The notes under the pieces were generated by a model that worked only from the letters and a program-made list of their open reading frames with translations, made no database searches and had not been told where the DNA came from. Shown here piece after piece: positions 23,601-35,820 of a DNA stretch of 64,000 nt (positions within the stretch are counted from its first letter, which is position 1; every line of letters begins with the position of its first letter). A program made the position numbers and the translations under genes. The stretch is from Amaurobius ferox (lineage: Eukaryota > Arthropoda > Arachnida > Araneae > Amaurobiidae): the NCBI GenBank assembly GCA_951213105.1, contig OX578146.1, forward strand, positions 113,254,127 through 113,318,126, read 5' to 3'.

Positions 23601-23756
23601 TTGCAAGTCGTACGTTTAATGGTTTTAACTTTTGATATGACTGTCATTTTTATTTCGTAGGTTAATGCGCGTAATACATGCGAAATAAATTTCATATGGA
23701 TATTTTGGGTAGTTCTACGAGAAAGATTATTGATACGAAAACTTCTTCGCTTCAAA

Positions 23757-24205
23757 TGTTGCTCCGAATTTTAACTCAGTTTAAGTCCCATAGGGGGTTG
23801 AATGCATTTCATTTCTTCAACCTGGGTTAAATCCGAAACTAATTGGACGATATTAGCAATTTTTATTCCCAAAATTCCCACAGGACCATCTCAACAAATA
23901 CTAAAATACCATTTCCATAAAATCATTTTTACGGAAGTTATGTTTGAGTGGACAGACAAACAGATAGAATGATCAAAGGTAATCACTTTTCAACTATGTT
24001 GGTTGTTCAACTTGTTCAACTATGTTTTTCAACTAAGCTGAGCGATCTTTGGTCGAAAAGTAATTGTCATTACTTCTAATATATATATTATATTAGCAGA
24101 AACATCCGCCGTTGTTCGGAATTGTACGGACATTTTGAAACCACCCGGCAGTATTTCGCCCCGTCAAGTCAACATGTCCGAATCTGTTGCTGTTAATTGT
24201 ATACA
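23757..24205 (-). repeat. Local duplication, left copy
   Basis: The sequence from ttaactcagtttaagtcccat to gctgttaattgtata recurs at 24945-25540 with high identity (for example cgttgttcggaattgtacgg in both). Its first part is a minus-strand copy of the beta repeat that is also found at 26.1, 40.1 and 47.8 kb. Confidence 0.75.
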
Positions 24206-24944
24206 GTAAACCCTCCTATAACACGGTAGATACGTTCCGCGTTATATGAATCCGTGTTGTACAAGTCACTTAGATTACACAAATACATGAACCGTTCACA
24301 GCCCAAAGCGATTAACTTACTTGGTATATTTAAAATAACTTTCTTTAATAATCAGGCTTAAGACACTACATGGCAATAATTTTTATGACCGTTGAATAAT
24401 AAATGTTTTTTTCACAAGAAATGTATAAAAATTTATCAATACATATTTTCTATATTTTCTTTTATGGACTTAATCCTTTTGGCAAATGAGCGGCTCATAT
24501 ACAGTTTGCTTATGCATAAACATACACTTATACAGATATTTAACAAAGATGTAAAATTAATATGTAAGAGTTAAAATATTTTTTATTTCTCTTCAAAACA
24601 AACAAATATTGAAATTAAAAATGTTTTGTTATTCATTTTGCGTTAAATAAAAGAAGCAGATAATCTTTTTTTTATATTTATTCACTGTCGGAGCTATCCA
24701 TAATTAGATTCCGACGACATCCTCTTTTAAATGTTGGTTGTGCTATTTCATAGCTTGAAGATTCACTTGTTTCTTCACTGTTATTTTCGTTGTTTAAAAG
24801 GGTATCTTCTTGTGCTTTCAACAATTTATTTTTGTTACTTTCAAAATCTTCGTTTACTTCAAAATATAGAGCTAAACAATCTTTCAAATTTTTCTTACAT
24901 TCCTCACAGCGCTTTGTTGATGGATAATTATTCGTAAAATGTTC
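24206..24944 (-). mobile_element. Tigger/pogo-like DNA transposon remnant
   Basis: The segment opens, right after TA, with CAGTAAACCCTCCTATAAC and then acacgg..cgcgttatatgaatccgtgtt. This resembles termini of pogo/Tigger elements, which often begin CAGTAAA and describe a CG-containing self-complementary motif. A minus-strand frame ending at 24678 and open upstream to about 24945 encodes an acidic tail: a C-x2-C pair (CEECKK), NNENNSEE, then a final MDSSDSE. This could be the transposase C-terminus, but no catalytic region is present. Class assignment is moderate, protein assignment weak. Confidence 0.5.
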
Positions 24945-25540
24945 TTCTCAGTTTAACTCAGTTTAAGTCCCATAGAGTTCAATGCATTTAATTCCTTCAA
25001 CCCGGGTTAAATTCGAAACTAATTGGGCGATATTAGCAATTTTTATTCCCAAAATTCCCACAGGACCATCTCAACAAATACTAAAATGCCATTTCCATAA
25101 AATCATTTTTACGGAAGTTATGTTTGAGTGGGCAAACAGACAGACAGAATGATCAAAGGTAACCACTTTTCAACTATGTTGGAAAGTGTTAAAAACAGCA
25201 TGAAATGAAGAATACCAATTGATTCGGAAGTAAATGATCTTCATTCGTTAACATAAGAATAACATCAGTTACGCCATGAAAAGTAGGAAACAGTCTGTAA
25301 ATATCCAAGTTGCCGATTAAGTAATAGATTGGCTTGCAAGAAGCTTCCAGTGTCATGGTCATCATCGAGACAAGCTGAGCGATATTTAGTCGAAAAGTAA
25401 TTGTCATTACTTCTAATATACATATTATATTAACAGAAACATCCGACGTTGTTCGGAATTGTACGGACATTTAGGAACCACCCGGCAGTATTTTGCCCCG
25501 CCAAGTCAACATGTCCAAATCTGTTGCTGTCAATTGTATA
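24945..25540 (-). repeat. Local duplication, right copy, with a 180-bp insertion
   Basis: It matches 23757-24205 on both sides of an extra segment at about 25190-25370, which is absent from the left copy. The two copies flank the Tigger-like piece. Confidence 0.7.
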
Positions 25541-25719
25541 TTATACTTGACATGAAAACACCCGTCAGGGGTCTGCATTTCAGGAGTCTCTAACTCAACT
25601 CCTAAGAAACTAAAGACTTGATTATATTTTCTCTACATAAAAATGAAAAAAAAACCTCCAATTGGTTAAATATCACCCGAAAAAGAAAATTTAAAGTGAT
25701 GCATTTTACGATTATCGTT

Positions 25720-25975
25720 TTGCCCTGTTTTACTTATATACACAGTATAATCTAGGAAAATGATTGTGACGGGGTCGAAAATTCGAATTTTCGAAGGAAG
25801 AGAGCACATTTCAAGTATCGTTGAACTCGAATTGAACGTTTTAGAGGTGATGTGTGTGTGCTTGATGTGAAAGCGATATTTTACAAACAAATGGAGCGTT
25901 TCGAATAAAATTTGGTACAAATATTACAATTGGTGAATACTGTAAGCCTCTGGTGTCGCAGTAAATTAAAATTTA
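25720..25975 (-). mobile_element. Helentron-like element, 3'-end fragment
   Basis: A minus-strand copy of the last 250 bp: decayed hairpin, gacggggtcgaaaattcg, a very short TG tract and caaataaaatttggtacaaa. The 5' part is missing. Confidence 0.6.
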
Positions 25976-26078
25976 CGCAACATATTTAGGTCATTTTACC
26001 AAAAATTAGACTTTAATTAATAACCATCACCTTTTTATTTTACCGTGCCACTTTATGACACATTGAAGCAAACGCTAC

Positions 26079-28146
26079 TTTTTTAACACTTTACAACATA
26101 GTTGAAAAGTGTTTATGACTTTGTTCATTCTGTCTGTCTGTCTGTCTACCTGTTAGCACGATAACTCCCGTAAAAATGACTTCATCGAAATGAAATTTTA
26201 GTATGTTTTTCAGGCGGTCTGTGGGACCTAAGGGAATATGAATATATTATATCACCCAATTAGTTTTTTATTGAACCCGGGTAGAAAAAATGAAATACAT
26301 TGAACCCTATGGGAACTAATTTTTCAAACATTTTTTAAGCAAATTTAAAATTCACAAATTGCTTCGAAATTTTTAGAAAATATACACATTATCCCATAAA
26401 ATATATATAAAAAATTTCAGTAAAATATGTTAAGTAGTTTTTTAATTAAAAATTATTTAAAATACGGGAAAAAACAAATTCAATTAAATTCTGACTTTTG
26501 GGATATCGTCCAGAAAGAAAAAAACGTATATTATATAATAAATATCTTTCCAAGGGTTTAATCATTTTGTATATGAGAGAGGCTTCACATTTTAAAATAA
26601 ATTAGGTAGATAACGATTTTTCAAATTTTTTTTTTAATTTTATATAACTCTTCATGATATACTTATTTGATAGCATTTTAATGCACTTTCCTACGTCCTA
26701 GAGAGTTAAAATTAGGTACACAGCTTAAATTTGTTGAACATTTTATTCTACAAAAATTTGGTGGATCTTTAAATATAGATTATACATTTTTTTCGAAATG
26801 GCCTGCAAATAACCTCCGTTCACTTCTATAAATCATTGTTGTAATATTGTTAAAAATTCTGATGTGGGCAGCGCATGTCTGAAGACTCATATTCACGTTC
26901 TCTTTATTTCTTCAATAATAATTTGAGTTTATCTGCACAAAATAACAGCCATAAGTATTTTAAATGACCTTGAATTTGCACGTTAAACTTAAATTTGGTT
27001 CTCATTTGATAGCTCGACTTATTGTGAAAGGTGGCGTAGCGAAAACGCGAAAAAACTAGAATATCTCAAGAACGGCTAGTCTTAGAGTAATGGAGTTAGT
27101 TTTATTTTTTTTGTTGTCAAAAATCACGTATAAAATAGGAATTTAATTGATATAATTGAGCTCACGTAGTCCTTTATTTTAATATTTAACGATTTTTGCG
27201 GGCCATTTCGCAAACATAGCCCGTTCCTTTTTCTTGAATCGTACTAGAATAACCTACAAATGATTTATGCACCAAATTTTGTTAAATTTGTTATATAAAT
27301 CACTTGTAGGTCATTGAAATATTATGCACCAAATTTTGTTATATTTGTTCCATTAGTTTTTAGCTAGAGTGGATAAAGGCAATTTCTGCCGGTCATTTCG
27401 CAAAGAAAGCAGATTATTTTATTACGAATCATACTATAATCTAATGAACATCAGAATTTCCCACAAAAAACATACCTACCAAATTTTATGAAATTCGGTC
27501 CATTAGTTTATCAATTAGAGTGGATGTAATATCCTCACAAACACACAAGCATACACAGATACACTCTTACACACACAGACGTCTTCCTAAAAATAGTTTT
27601 TTCGCGTTCTAGAAGGCCCAAAACGTGTAGATCATTCGGAAGTTCGAGTTCCGATCTTCGGTACGATTCCATTACTTTTAATACACACACACACATATAT
27701 ATTATCTGCGTATCTGTGTATTATCAGTGAATCTAAATTCCGTGCCTATGCCATTACAATGGTTGTGATTTTAAATGATTCTTAAACTTGTATTATTTCT
27801 TCAACGAAGCCTAATTTTAACTTATGCAGAATGCAAATATTTGAAGCGATTGTAAGGTGAGTTACATACGAATTGCTGAATTTTTTTCACACAAAATTAT
27901 TTAGCTCTGGAGTCTAGAATACAAGTTATATGAATGAAATATTCATTGATTTTGCATAGAGAATTAGACGATTTATATTTCGATACAGTTTTAAATATTT
28001 AAGTATAATAAATTACTGTAGTACTGTGATAATGTAAAAGATATCACCACTGAATGTATCACATTTTAAATTTTTTTAAATGAAATTGCATTTCTGTTGG
28101 AAAGTGTTTCATAATCAATGCTTATTCATGATTGATCTTTCTTGTA
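26079..28146 (+). repeat. 2-kb duplicated segment, copy 1 (beta repeat plus subfamily B Helentron-like element)
   Basis: Nearly the whole stretch aligns with 47820-49732 in the same orientation. It begins with the beta repeat (aacatagttgaaaagtg, a (TCTG)n tract, gcacgataactcccg, tgaacccgggt). At 26858 it passes into a subfamily B Helentron-like element and then continues through gtgagttacatacgaattgc to tgattgatctttcttg. Copy 2 lacks about 165 bp present here near 27120-27290. Confidence 0.85.
26858..27680 (+). mobile_element. Helentron-like element, subfamily B, inside the duplicated segment
   Basis: It starts TCTGATGTGGGCAGC. It shares the late segments (ctcaagaacggctag, then a CA tract near 27540-27580, then cgtgtagatcattcgg) with the copies at 32.5 and 48.6 kb. 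The terminal hairpin is lost and replaced by (CA)n at about 27681-27700. Confidence 0.65.
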
Positions 28147-29974
28147 TTTTATTCATTTTTTGTTGTTGTTATAAATTGTAAAACAATTTAGAATTAAGAT
28201 AAAATACTAGTTGAATGTCATTCATTAACCTATGCACTATAATTTGTAGAAGTTCAGGTTTTCTAATATAGCACATCTTATATTCATTTTTTTCCTACCA
28301 CACATTAACAAATTGTAAACAATTTTGCTTAATTATAGAGTTTGAAATACCTCAGGGGCATTAATAAAGCTGTATAATAAAACTTTTTGGTATTAATATT
28401 TCATTTACATTGAAGTGAAAATGCAAAAAAGATTGAATTAGCTTTGTATTATTAAAGTAACATTAACTATAATATAATGAAATATACAATGGTAACTTGA
28501 AATTGTAAGTTAGTTACTTTGTTTTTTTCCAAGTTATTTTAACAATTTTCAATAACATAATAACTCGCTACATAAAAAAAATGTGCACAACCTAAACACA
28601 AATGACTTCTTAACCTATTCTTTTAAACTTTCAGCATGCCATAACAAATAATAAAATATATACATGCAATATATTAAGATACTAAATCTTTTATATGCAA
28701 TTATTTACTTATCAAACGGTTAAAAATATGTTATTTGATGTGCGAAATATTACATTTTACATTATTTTACTTCCAGAACTTTAGGGTAACATTTTTATTG
28801 CTACGATTTCTTACTATTGACAATATCTTAAAAAGAGAATAGCATTTTTTTATCTATATAAATAAAATTGAAAATACATCTATCTGTCTGTGTGTTTATC
28901 TATCTCATCATCACGGTAGAACTGCTGCATCGAATTTCATGAAAATTCTGTGGGTAGCCTTGAAATAGCCCTACTTAAAATATAGTCCATGTTTCGAGTT
29001 TCTAGGACCAGGGATAGTCGAGATATGAATAAAAATCCCACAATTAAACCTTCCATAAAAATAGAATTATGCAGATGATATATTTTCCGCAAATTTATTA
29101 AGAAAATTATATCATGTAGCTTAACAACGCAATTAAATCAAATGTGTTTATTAGGCAGACGATTATTAATTTTTTTAAGATTTAAATAATAAAGAAATCC
29201 ATATAAAAGAAAATTTTATAACCATTTTTATACCATTTTAGCCCTTTCATTTTAGTTTATATTGATCCGATTTCATATATATTTTATAATTTGTTTTCAA
29301 ACGAGGATGTTTTTTTCTTCAGATCTGTTTGAAGATAATTTTGTGTAGAACACACAGAAAGGAGAATTAAATTTAGAAGTATTAAGTGAAGGGAGAATTA
29401 AATGAAATATTTTAATAGAATGTTTTGAGTAAGAATGTCATTTAGAATACTGCCGGAATTTGAACATATTTTAAATCATGGGCAATGTCGGGTATATCTG
29501 CTATTAACAGTATACATAAAATTGTATTTTGTACATCTATCTGTCTGTTTATTATCTCAGCACGGTAGAGCTCACCTATTTTCTTTTCAGTAGAATTATT
29601 ATAAAATTTCAAAAAGAGACTCCAAATAATAAAACTTCACAACAAATTCTGAATTTTAAGTTTCTTGTATTATATAATCAGTACAAAGAACGGACATACT
29701 GCTAATCTATTATAAAATATCACACAACTCACAACATTATTAAAGTAATTTTACAATATTTGCAGGAAACTGGATAATTTATGACAACATATTAAGTACA
29801 CTAGGTAAATGCAATGAATGACACAAGCTAACTTGATAAAATATACATTTTAAACACTGAATGATTTTAAATACTTCACAATTACTTAACAAAGCTTAAT
29901 TTTTCAAGTGTCTAGGCAGTTTTCTTAATTAATATGACAACAGTAAAATTTTAAAACAAACTAAGAAAACTCTA
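28147..29974. other. Anonymous AT-rich stretch with a microsatellite-type dispersed repeat
   Basis: No gene recognised. At 28855-29050 lies a repeat (tctatataaataaaattg, atctgtctg, tcacggtagaactgc, gtccatgtttcgagtttcta) that recurs at 35070-35410 and in part at 29515-29575. A weak (TG)n/(TCTG)n tract lies within it. Confidence 0.45.
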
Positions 29975-30575
29975 GAACGGCTAGAACCACGAGAATGATG
30001 TCACTAAATTCATCACATGATATTATATATGAAAAGTGAACATGTTTCTCAATAGGAAATATATATTTTTTTATTTTATATAATTTTTTGATAATTTTTT
30101 TAAAAAATTTGCAATATCTCGAGAACGGTTCATGCTAGCTTCCAAAAATTTATGTTAATCGTTTTCTAATGAAAAATTACATAAGAAATGTCTATTTGCG
30201 TAACTTATCAGAGGTTTTAATCTTTTAATGATTCTTTCAAAATTTCACTCGAAAATTTAGGGGGGTTCTAAACATTCGATTGCGTATAAAAACTTTCAGT
30301 ATTCACGGATTGTAATTTTTGTACCAAATTTCGTCCGAATCGGTCTATTCGTTCGTCAGTTATCGTCTCCACAGACTCACTGACACAGACACACACACAT
30401 ACCACACACGCACACATACCATACACACGCACTCATGCCACACACACACATACACGCACACACACATACCACACACACACGTACGTGCACACACACACAT
30501 ACCACACACACACACGTACGTACACACACACACACACAACACACACATTCCACACACACATACCACACACACATG

Positions 30576-30618
<43 letters not shown>

Positions 30619-30763
30619 GCGAGAAATTACCTCAAAAATGTTCGATTCGTGATCAGGGATGCTTAAAACGTGCTATCGCGTCGAAATCTAGCATTCGAAT
30701 TTTCAATCTCTCCACAACACTTTCCTTATACATTATACTATGTATATAAAGAAAGTGCAAATG
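29975..30763 (+). mobile_element. Helentron-like element, subfamily A, 5'-truncated
   Basis: It begins within the family at agaacggctagaaccacg. It keeps the late body, an expanded (CA)n/(CACACATACC)n tract at 30380-30615, the cgtcgaaat segment and a hairpin-like end (actttccttatacattatac, then tatataaagaaagt). Histidine/threonine- and cysteine/valine-rich frames over the CA tract are artefacts. Confidence 0.7.
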
Positions 30764-31302
30764 CTCGATGTAGTCGTTGTCCAAATACTTTTTAAATAGA
30801 GAAATTTTGTGTCAGGGTTAACGCTGGACCTATGGCATCAAATGATTTGCAATCTGGCATGGGGATTTATAATGCATTGCCATGTGTCGCTACCTATTTC
30901 ATTTCTTTGTTGTATCTTCAAATTTCAAACTTTCATTGTTAAAAATGATGTTGGCATCTCAAATAATTAATATTTAGATTTTTAACTATTCAAAATACAT
31001 AAATACATGTAGTTCGGATCTTTATTTAAATAATTGTTTTTTCGAAATGGCAACAGCGTTTTCAACAATGAAACGTAATTGTTCATGACAATAATGATTG
31101 AGATATGTTCTATTTGTTCATAACAACAATGCTTGCGAAACTTTATGTGTGTTTGTAAAATTCAACAATTATGAATTTACTACAATGCTATACATTTAAA
31201 GAATCGTAACTATATATTTTTCCCTGCTTTGTAGAAGTTTGATTTTTGGTAAGTTATTAATTACATTTCAAATTGTATCATATGTATAATAATTATTCAT
31301 TA
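30764..31302. other. No recognisable feature
   Basis: AT-rich sequence preceding the helicase fragment. No upstream helicase motifs were found in any frame. Confidence 0.4.
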
Positions 31303-31428
31303 AGAATGAAAAGGAAGTCTGCGACATTACCATTTATGCTGTATTGTCGCCAGTTTCCTGTCCAATTAGCTTATGCCTTGACGATAAACAAGGATCAAGG
31401 CCAAACTTTTGACAAACTAGTTGTGTAA
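31303..31428 (+). pseudogene. C-terminal Pif1-type helicase fragment of a Helitron or Helentron
   Basis: A frame of about 40 codons, too short for routine detection, reads RQFPVQLAYALTINKDQGQT and ends FDKLVV with a stop. The pattern FPV-x-LA-x-A-x-TI-N/H-K-x-QGQT-x-D is the conserved C-terminal (motif VI region) block of Pif1-family helicases, and N-K-S-Q-G-Q-T is the usual form in Helitron Rep/helicase proteins. Nothing upstream encodes the rest, so this is a truncated relic. It is the only rolling-circle transposon coding trace in the window. Confidence 0.75.
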
Positions 31429-31785
31429 ATTTTTTATTTAAAAGCAGAAGGTATGCCCTTCACACGGAATTCAAAATTTGCACACCATTACCTCGCATTT
31501 GGCGTGATTTCCATCAATTTGGGGATGGATTTAAGGTTTCTTTAGAGATTTGCTGTCTATGCGTTTCGGCCTCTTCTTTTCAAATTTTTTAAAAAGATTC
31601 TTAACTTTGACGTGCTTGCCATCTTCTCACACTTTAGTTGTTTAACCGACGTTTCTTTTCTTTTCTGTCCTCTCCATTTTCCATTGGCCAACACGTTTGT
31701 GAAATAAAATGTGTTTTGGATGTCAAAAACTGTTGCAAATGCCGGTCGTTTGACCAATAGGCCTTTAGACAGAGAGCTAGCCCTC

Positions 31786-31966
31786 TAGTATTTCTTAATG
31801 ATTGAATAAAAAGTCATTAGTGCAGAACAATTGTCTAAATGTTTTCCAGACATAGGCTATACTAGGTCACATAAAATACAATCCGGGGAAGCAGCAAGTC
31901 CCATTCGATAGAGATAGGCCCTGAGACAGTCATGACCAATCAGAAGTATGATTCTGCCAACTGCTT
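31786..31966 (-). pseudogene. C-terminal zinc-knuckle fragment of a non-LTR retrotransposon
   Basis: The minus strand reads IGHDCLRAYLYRMGLAASPD, then CILCD. After one stop and a frameshift it continues MSGKHLDNC. The order GHDCL...HL/YR-x-GL-x-x-SP-x-C-x2-C-D...H-x3-C is the terminal knuckle of arthropod jockey-like and related ORF2 proteins. No RT or RNase H was found upstream on the same strand (32000-32280). Confidence 0.65.
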
Positions 31967-32470
31967 CTCGTCACACCAAATTAATAATGCATACTACCTC
32001 GATATGAATTCACATTTTCAAAGCCCAATTATAGGAGGCGTTCCTGATGCTCCCATTTCCGATAGCAACATCCATTGATCGGACTTGTGATTGTTATGCT
32101 CGTAAACTTAAAATAGCCATTACCTTCAATGGCAGCAATGAAACATGCTAGTTGTAGTGCTGTCATAGTGGACATCAGTTGTTCTATGCTGGTGGCTGCC
32201 ATTAATAAGCTACAGACGCATAAAAAGTCAGTTATAGGAACGCAACAGCCATAACCGATCACCTACCTACTAGACTGAAAATATATGCAACGGAAAATGT
32301 TTTATATTTTCTTCCAAAATATAGTAAATGCACTTTCATAAAATATAAAATACTTTTATTCACAGTATTAGATTTTTATATTTTGATGGAAAACTCTTGC
32401 CTATTCTCTTTTTACGGAATACTAAAATTTCAAAAAAAATTTGTGAAAAGCTGTAGCAGGAGAAATTAAA
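31967..32470. other. Anonymous segment
   Basis: A 77-codon minus-strand frame (32029-32262) lies upstream of the zinc-knuckle fragment and might be a decayed part of the same element. I could not identify a domain in it. Confidence 0.3.
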
Positions 32471-32472
32471 AA

Positions 32473-33260
32473 TCTAATGTGGGCAGCATATGACTTTCCC
32501 TGCAGACTTAAATTTATTTTTTCATTATATCATTAATAATTCATTAAATTGAGATTAATTGCACAAAATAACACTAAATTTGCATTTTTATTAATTTCTG
32601 TTTTTATTCGGTAATTGGATATTTTTCCAAAAGCGACATAATTAAATGAGAAAAATCTTAAATATCTCGTAAACGATTAGTCCTAGAGTAATAGAGTTGT
32701 TCTTATTCTTTATCTCATCAACAATTACGTATAAAACACGCATTTAATTGATATATTTGAACATACGTAGCTTTTGTTTTAGATTTTGGCGATTTTTGAG
32801 AACCATTTCGTAAAAAAAGGCAGGTTGTTCTTTTCCGAATAATACCAAAATCTAGTCAGCACCAGAGAATTCTACATGTAGCTTATATATCAAATTTCGT
32901 GAAATTTGGTCAATTAGTAATTCAGCTAGAGTGGATGCATGAAATTTTTAAGGGCCATTTCGCAAATAAAAAGCGGGTTCTGTTTTTGCGAATCGTACCA
33001 AAAACTAATCAGCACCAGGGTCATACACAAGTGACTTACCTACCAAATTTTATGAAATTCGGTCAATTAGTTTCTGAGTAAGAGTGGATACATACATTTC
33101 ATTGACAGACAGACAGACACACACACAGACGTCACACTAAAAATGGTTTCTTCGTATTCTAGAGGTCTCAAAACGTGTAGATCCGTCGAAAACTCGAGTT
33201 ACGATTTTCGGCATGATTCCAATACTTTCCCTATACATTACGATGTATTGCAGGGAAAGT
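32473..33260 (+). mobile_element. Helentron-like element, subfamily B, complete with hairpin
   Basis: It starts TCTAATGTGGGC, with ACTTTCCCTGCAG just inside (about 32502). It has a (CAGA)n/(CA)n tract near 33101-33128 and ends in a hairpin at 33224-33260 (actttccctatacat / atgtattgcagggaaagt). The 5' inner sequence ACTTTCCCTGCA is the exact complement of the hairpin's 3' arm. This is the best-preserved subfamily B member here. Confidence 0.75.
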
Positions 33261-33910
33261 AAAAATTATCGCTGTTCAGCATCCGCTTCAAAGAAATGTA
33301 TGTATTACTTCACTCCCATTGATTGAAAAGTAATTGAAATATAATCACGCACAGAATACCACAGAGTTCTACTTGAAGAACCAAATAAGTAGATTTTCCG
33401 AGTGATTTCTTATCGATAGGAAATGAGGACTTGTGTGTCAGATTTTGATATTCCATGACCGTATCTTTATTTCTGACCACAATGCAATATCTTATATGTA
33501 CTATTATATTTCTTTACTGCTGAGCTAGTTTTCTGCAAGTGCTTAACGGTAACATAAACATCTTCAATGCTTGATCTGTATATATGCATATAATTACTTG
33601 CTTGTATAACAAAATGTATAATTTATTTTGCTTTCGAAAAATAAATATAATAAATCTTCGACAAATTTTAAGATCTGTTGAACTCATTTCGAACACTTTT
33701 GAAATGGTAATTGAAACGAAACACGATTTTATTTTTCTAATTTCTTACTTCAAATTTAAATCAATGTAAAATATTTGTATTGATGCAAATATGATATAAT
33801 TTTTCAGCATGAGCCTGCCAGGCTAAGCTAAATCTAATTTCTCTTATGAACTTATGAACTGTTTACCTCGCATTATGTCATTCTGTTAAATTTGACTTCA
33901 ATTAAAAAAA
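33261..33910. other. No recognisable feature
   Basis: AT-rich sequence. Two overlapping 60-codon frames on opposite strands (33514-33769) show no motif. Confidence 0.4.
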
Positions 33911-34582
33911 TCTGATATGGGCAGCACAGGAATTTCCTTATATGATGCAATGTATTTACTACTTTTACAGTAAAAACAAAATAGGTATTTCTTATAGTAT
34001 ATACTTATATCTTTTCCAAGATATTGCATTTTCGTCAAATAGTCGTTATTTTTATTGATTTAGCTTCATTTTTATTAATTTGGAGAGATTTTCTTTGATT
34101 TGCTAACATTCAAAAAAGTCGCCAAGTTGGCGACATCCCGCGAAATTCGTCGCCAAAATCTCGTCAATCGTTATGGAAGGAGAAATAATTTATTCTTATA
34201 GCAGATAAATGACTATTGGCGTTCAAATACAAATGTATTACTCAAAGTATATTTTTTCATGTATAGAACGAGCTAGATCCACGAGAATGATGTCACTAAA
34301 TTGATCACATGATATTACATATGAAAAGTGAACATGTTTCTCAATAGGAAATGTATTTTTTTTATTTTATATAATTTTTTAATAATTTTTTTGTAAAATG
34401 TGCAATATCTCGAGAACGGTTCATGCTAGCGTTCAAAAATTTATGTTAATCGTTTTCTAATGAAAAATTACATGAGAAATGTCTATTTGCGTAACTTTAT
34501 TAGAGGTTTTGATCTTTTGGTGATTTTTTCAAAATTTCACTCAAAAATTTAGGGGGGTTCTGAACATTCGATTGCGTATAAA
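33911..34582 (+). mobile_element. Helentron-like element, subfamily A, 3'-truncated
   Basis: It starts TCTGATATGGGC and follows the family through aatttaggggggttctgaac. It then breaks into a (TA)n tract at 34587-34602, so the CA tract and hairpin are missing. Confidence 0.7.
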
Positions 34583-35561
34583 AACATATATATATATATA
34601 TACAATTTTGTAATTTATTAGTATTGTTCAAGACTTTCAATAAGAAATCACTATACACCTCAGTGTTAGAAATACCAGTTGAATCCAATGTATTGTGTCG
34701 GAATTAATATCATCAGTAGATTCAAGTAGTTCATTGCAGTTGATTGTTTGTAATATGTTCGTAATCTACGGAGCAGAGTCTGACAGGAAACTTGACGAGG
34801 TAGAAGTGACAGGTACAACTGGTACATGAATAGGTACAGATGTTACTGGTTGCGAAGAGCAAGAATGATGGACATTTTTATAATCAACCATACTAAAACC
34901 ATATTTGCTGTCAGTTGGTGAGACTTTAGGCTTATTAATTCCTCTGGATTCAGGTGGAGTCAAATTATTTGGTTGCTGGCATTGAGGGGGGGGGGGGGGA
35001 GTGCTATTGTTGGTAGAGCAAGATATTGCGTGAGAGATTGCAGTTCCATAATGATGAAAAATATTTATAATCTATATATATATATAACGAATGTATGTAT
35101 GTATGTATGTATGATCCAGCATCACGGGAGAAAGGCTGAACCGAATTTGATGAAATTTGGTGGTTTGTCTTGAAATAGCTCTACTTAAAATTTAGTCCAT
35201 GTTTCGAGTTTTTATCACTAGGGGTTGTCGCGATATTAATAAAAAACGCAGCTGTCGTTTGTTTCACCACCAAGGGAGAACAGCTGCACCGGACTTTATA
35301 AAAATTTGTGGATAACTTTGAATTAGCCATCATAAACTTAGTCAAAGTTTCGAGTTTCTAGGTCAAGGGGTTGTCGAGATATTAATGGAAAACGAAACTT
35401 TTATCTAGGAGTTTTGCTCTCTAACTCCATGATTCCTAACGAAAAAGGTTAAAAAATCGTTGGTTTCAAACGTGAAAGTCAATTAAATATCCGAGTTTGT
35501 GGGAATTTATTGAACGTATTAGTCACTTTTGAAAATCGCAAGTTTGAAATATGAATTTAGA
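34583..35561. other. Anonymous sequence, 14-nt G run and microsatellite-type repeat
   Basis: A G run lies at 34986-34999. From about 35070 a repeat shared with 28855-29050 begins with (TA)n then (GTAT)n, followed by two tandem versions of the cacc/acgg..gttgtcgagatattaat segment (about 35120-35240 and 35265-35395). No gene recognised. Confidence 0.45.
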
Positions 35562-35679
35562 GCCAACGGCTCTACCGTGCTGAAAACACCAGTTCCCGTT
35601 AGATCACCGAAGTTTAGCAGCATCGGGCGCGGTTAGTACTTGGGTAGGTGATCACCTGGGAACACCGTGTGCTGTTGGC
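35562..35679 (+). rRNA. 5S rRNA-like sequence (5S-derived retrosequence likely)
   Basis: The 118 nt begin GCCAACGGCTCTACCGTGC and end CCGTGTGCTGTTGGC, the two ends pairing as helix I. The internal region keeps ttcccgttagatcaccgaag and the box C-type ggttagtacttgggtaggtg. Length and sequence fit metazoan 5S rRNA with several substitutions. It runs into a tRNA-derived SINE within 15 bp and no T-run terminator follows the 3' end. Both facts favour a retroposed or chimeric sequence over an active 5S gene. Confidence 0.8.
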
Positions 35680-35689
35680 AAAATAAGTC

Positions 35690-35820
35690 GACGTGGTGAT
35701 TGAGCGGTCAAGACAAGCGTTTCCCAGTGATCGCTCGGTTGCCGGATTGTGGGTTCGAGTCCCACTTCAGGCATAGATGTTTGTGTTGTTGGGCGCAATG
35801 TGTTACCTGAAATTAAAAAA
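35690..35820 (+). mobile_element. tRNA-derived SINE fragment downstream of the 5S-like sequence
   Basis: An A-box-like tgattgagcggtcaag and a B-box GGGTTCGAGTCCC are followed by aggcatagatgtttgtg. This matches the first half of the SINE at 9011-9245 (aggcatggatgtttgtg). The 3' half and A tail are missing and I see no target-site duplication. Confidence 0.65.

Noticed and set aside
30319..30749. Histidine/threonine-rich and cysteine/valine-rich frames
   Set aside because: They translate the CA tract of a Helentron-like copy.
35562..35679. Functional 5S rRNA gene
   Set aside because: It is fused to SINE sequence, lacks a T-run terminator and carries substitutions; the same head is mobile at 51 kb.
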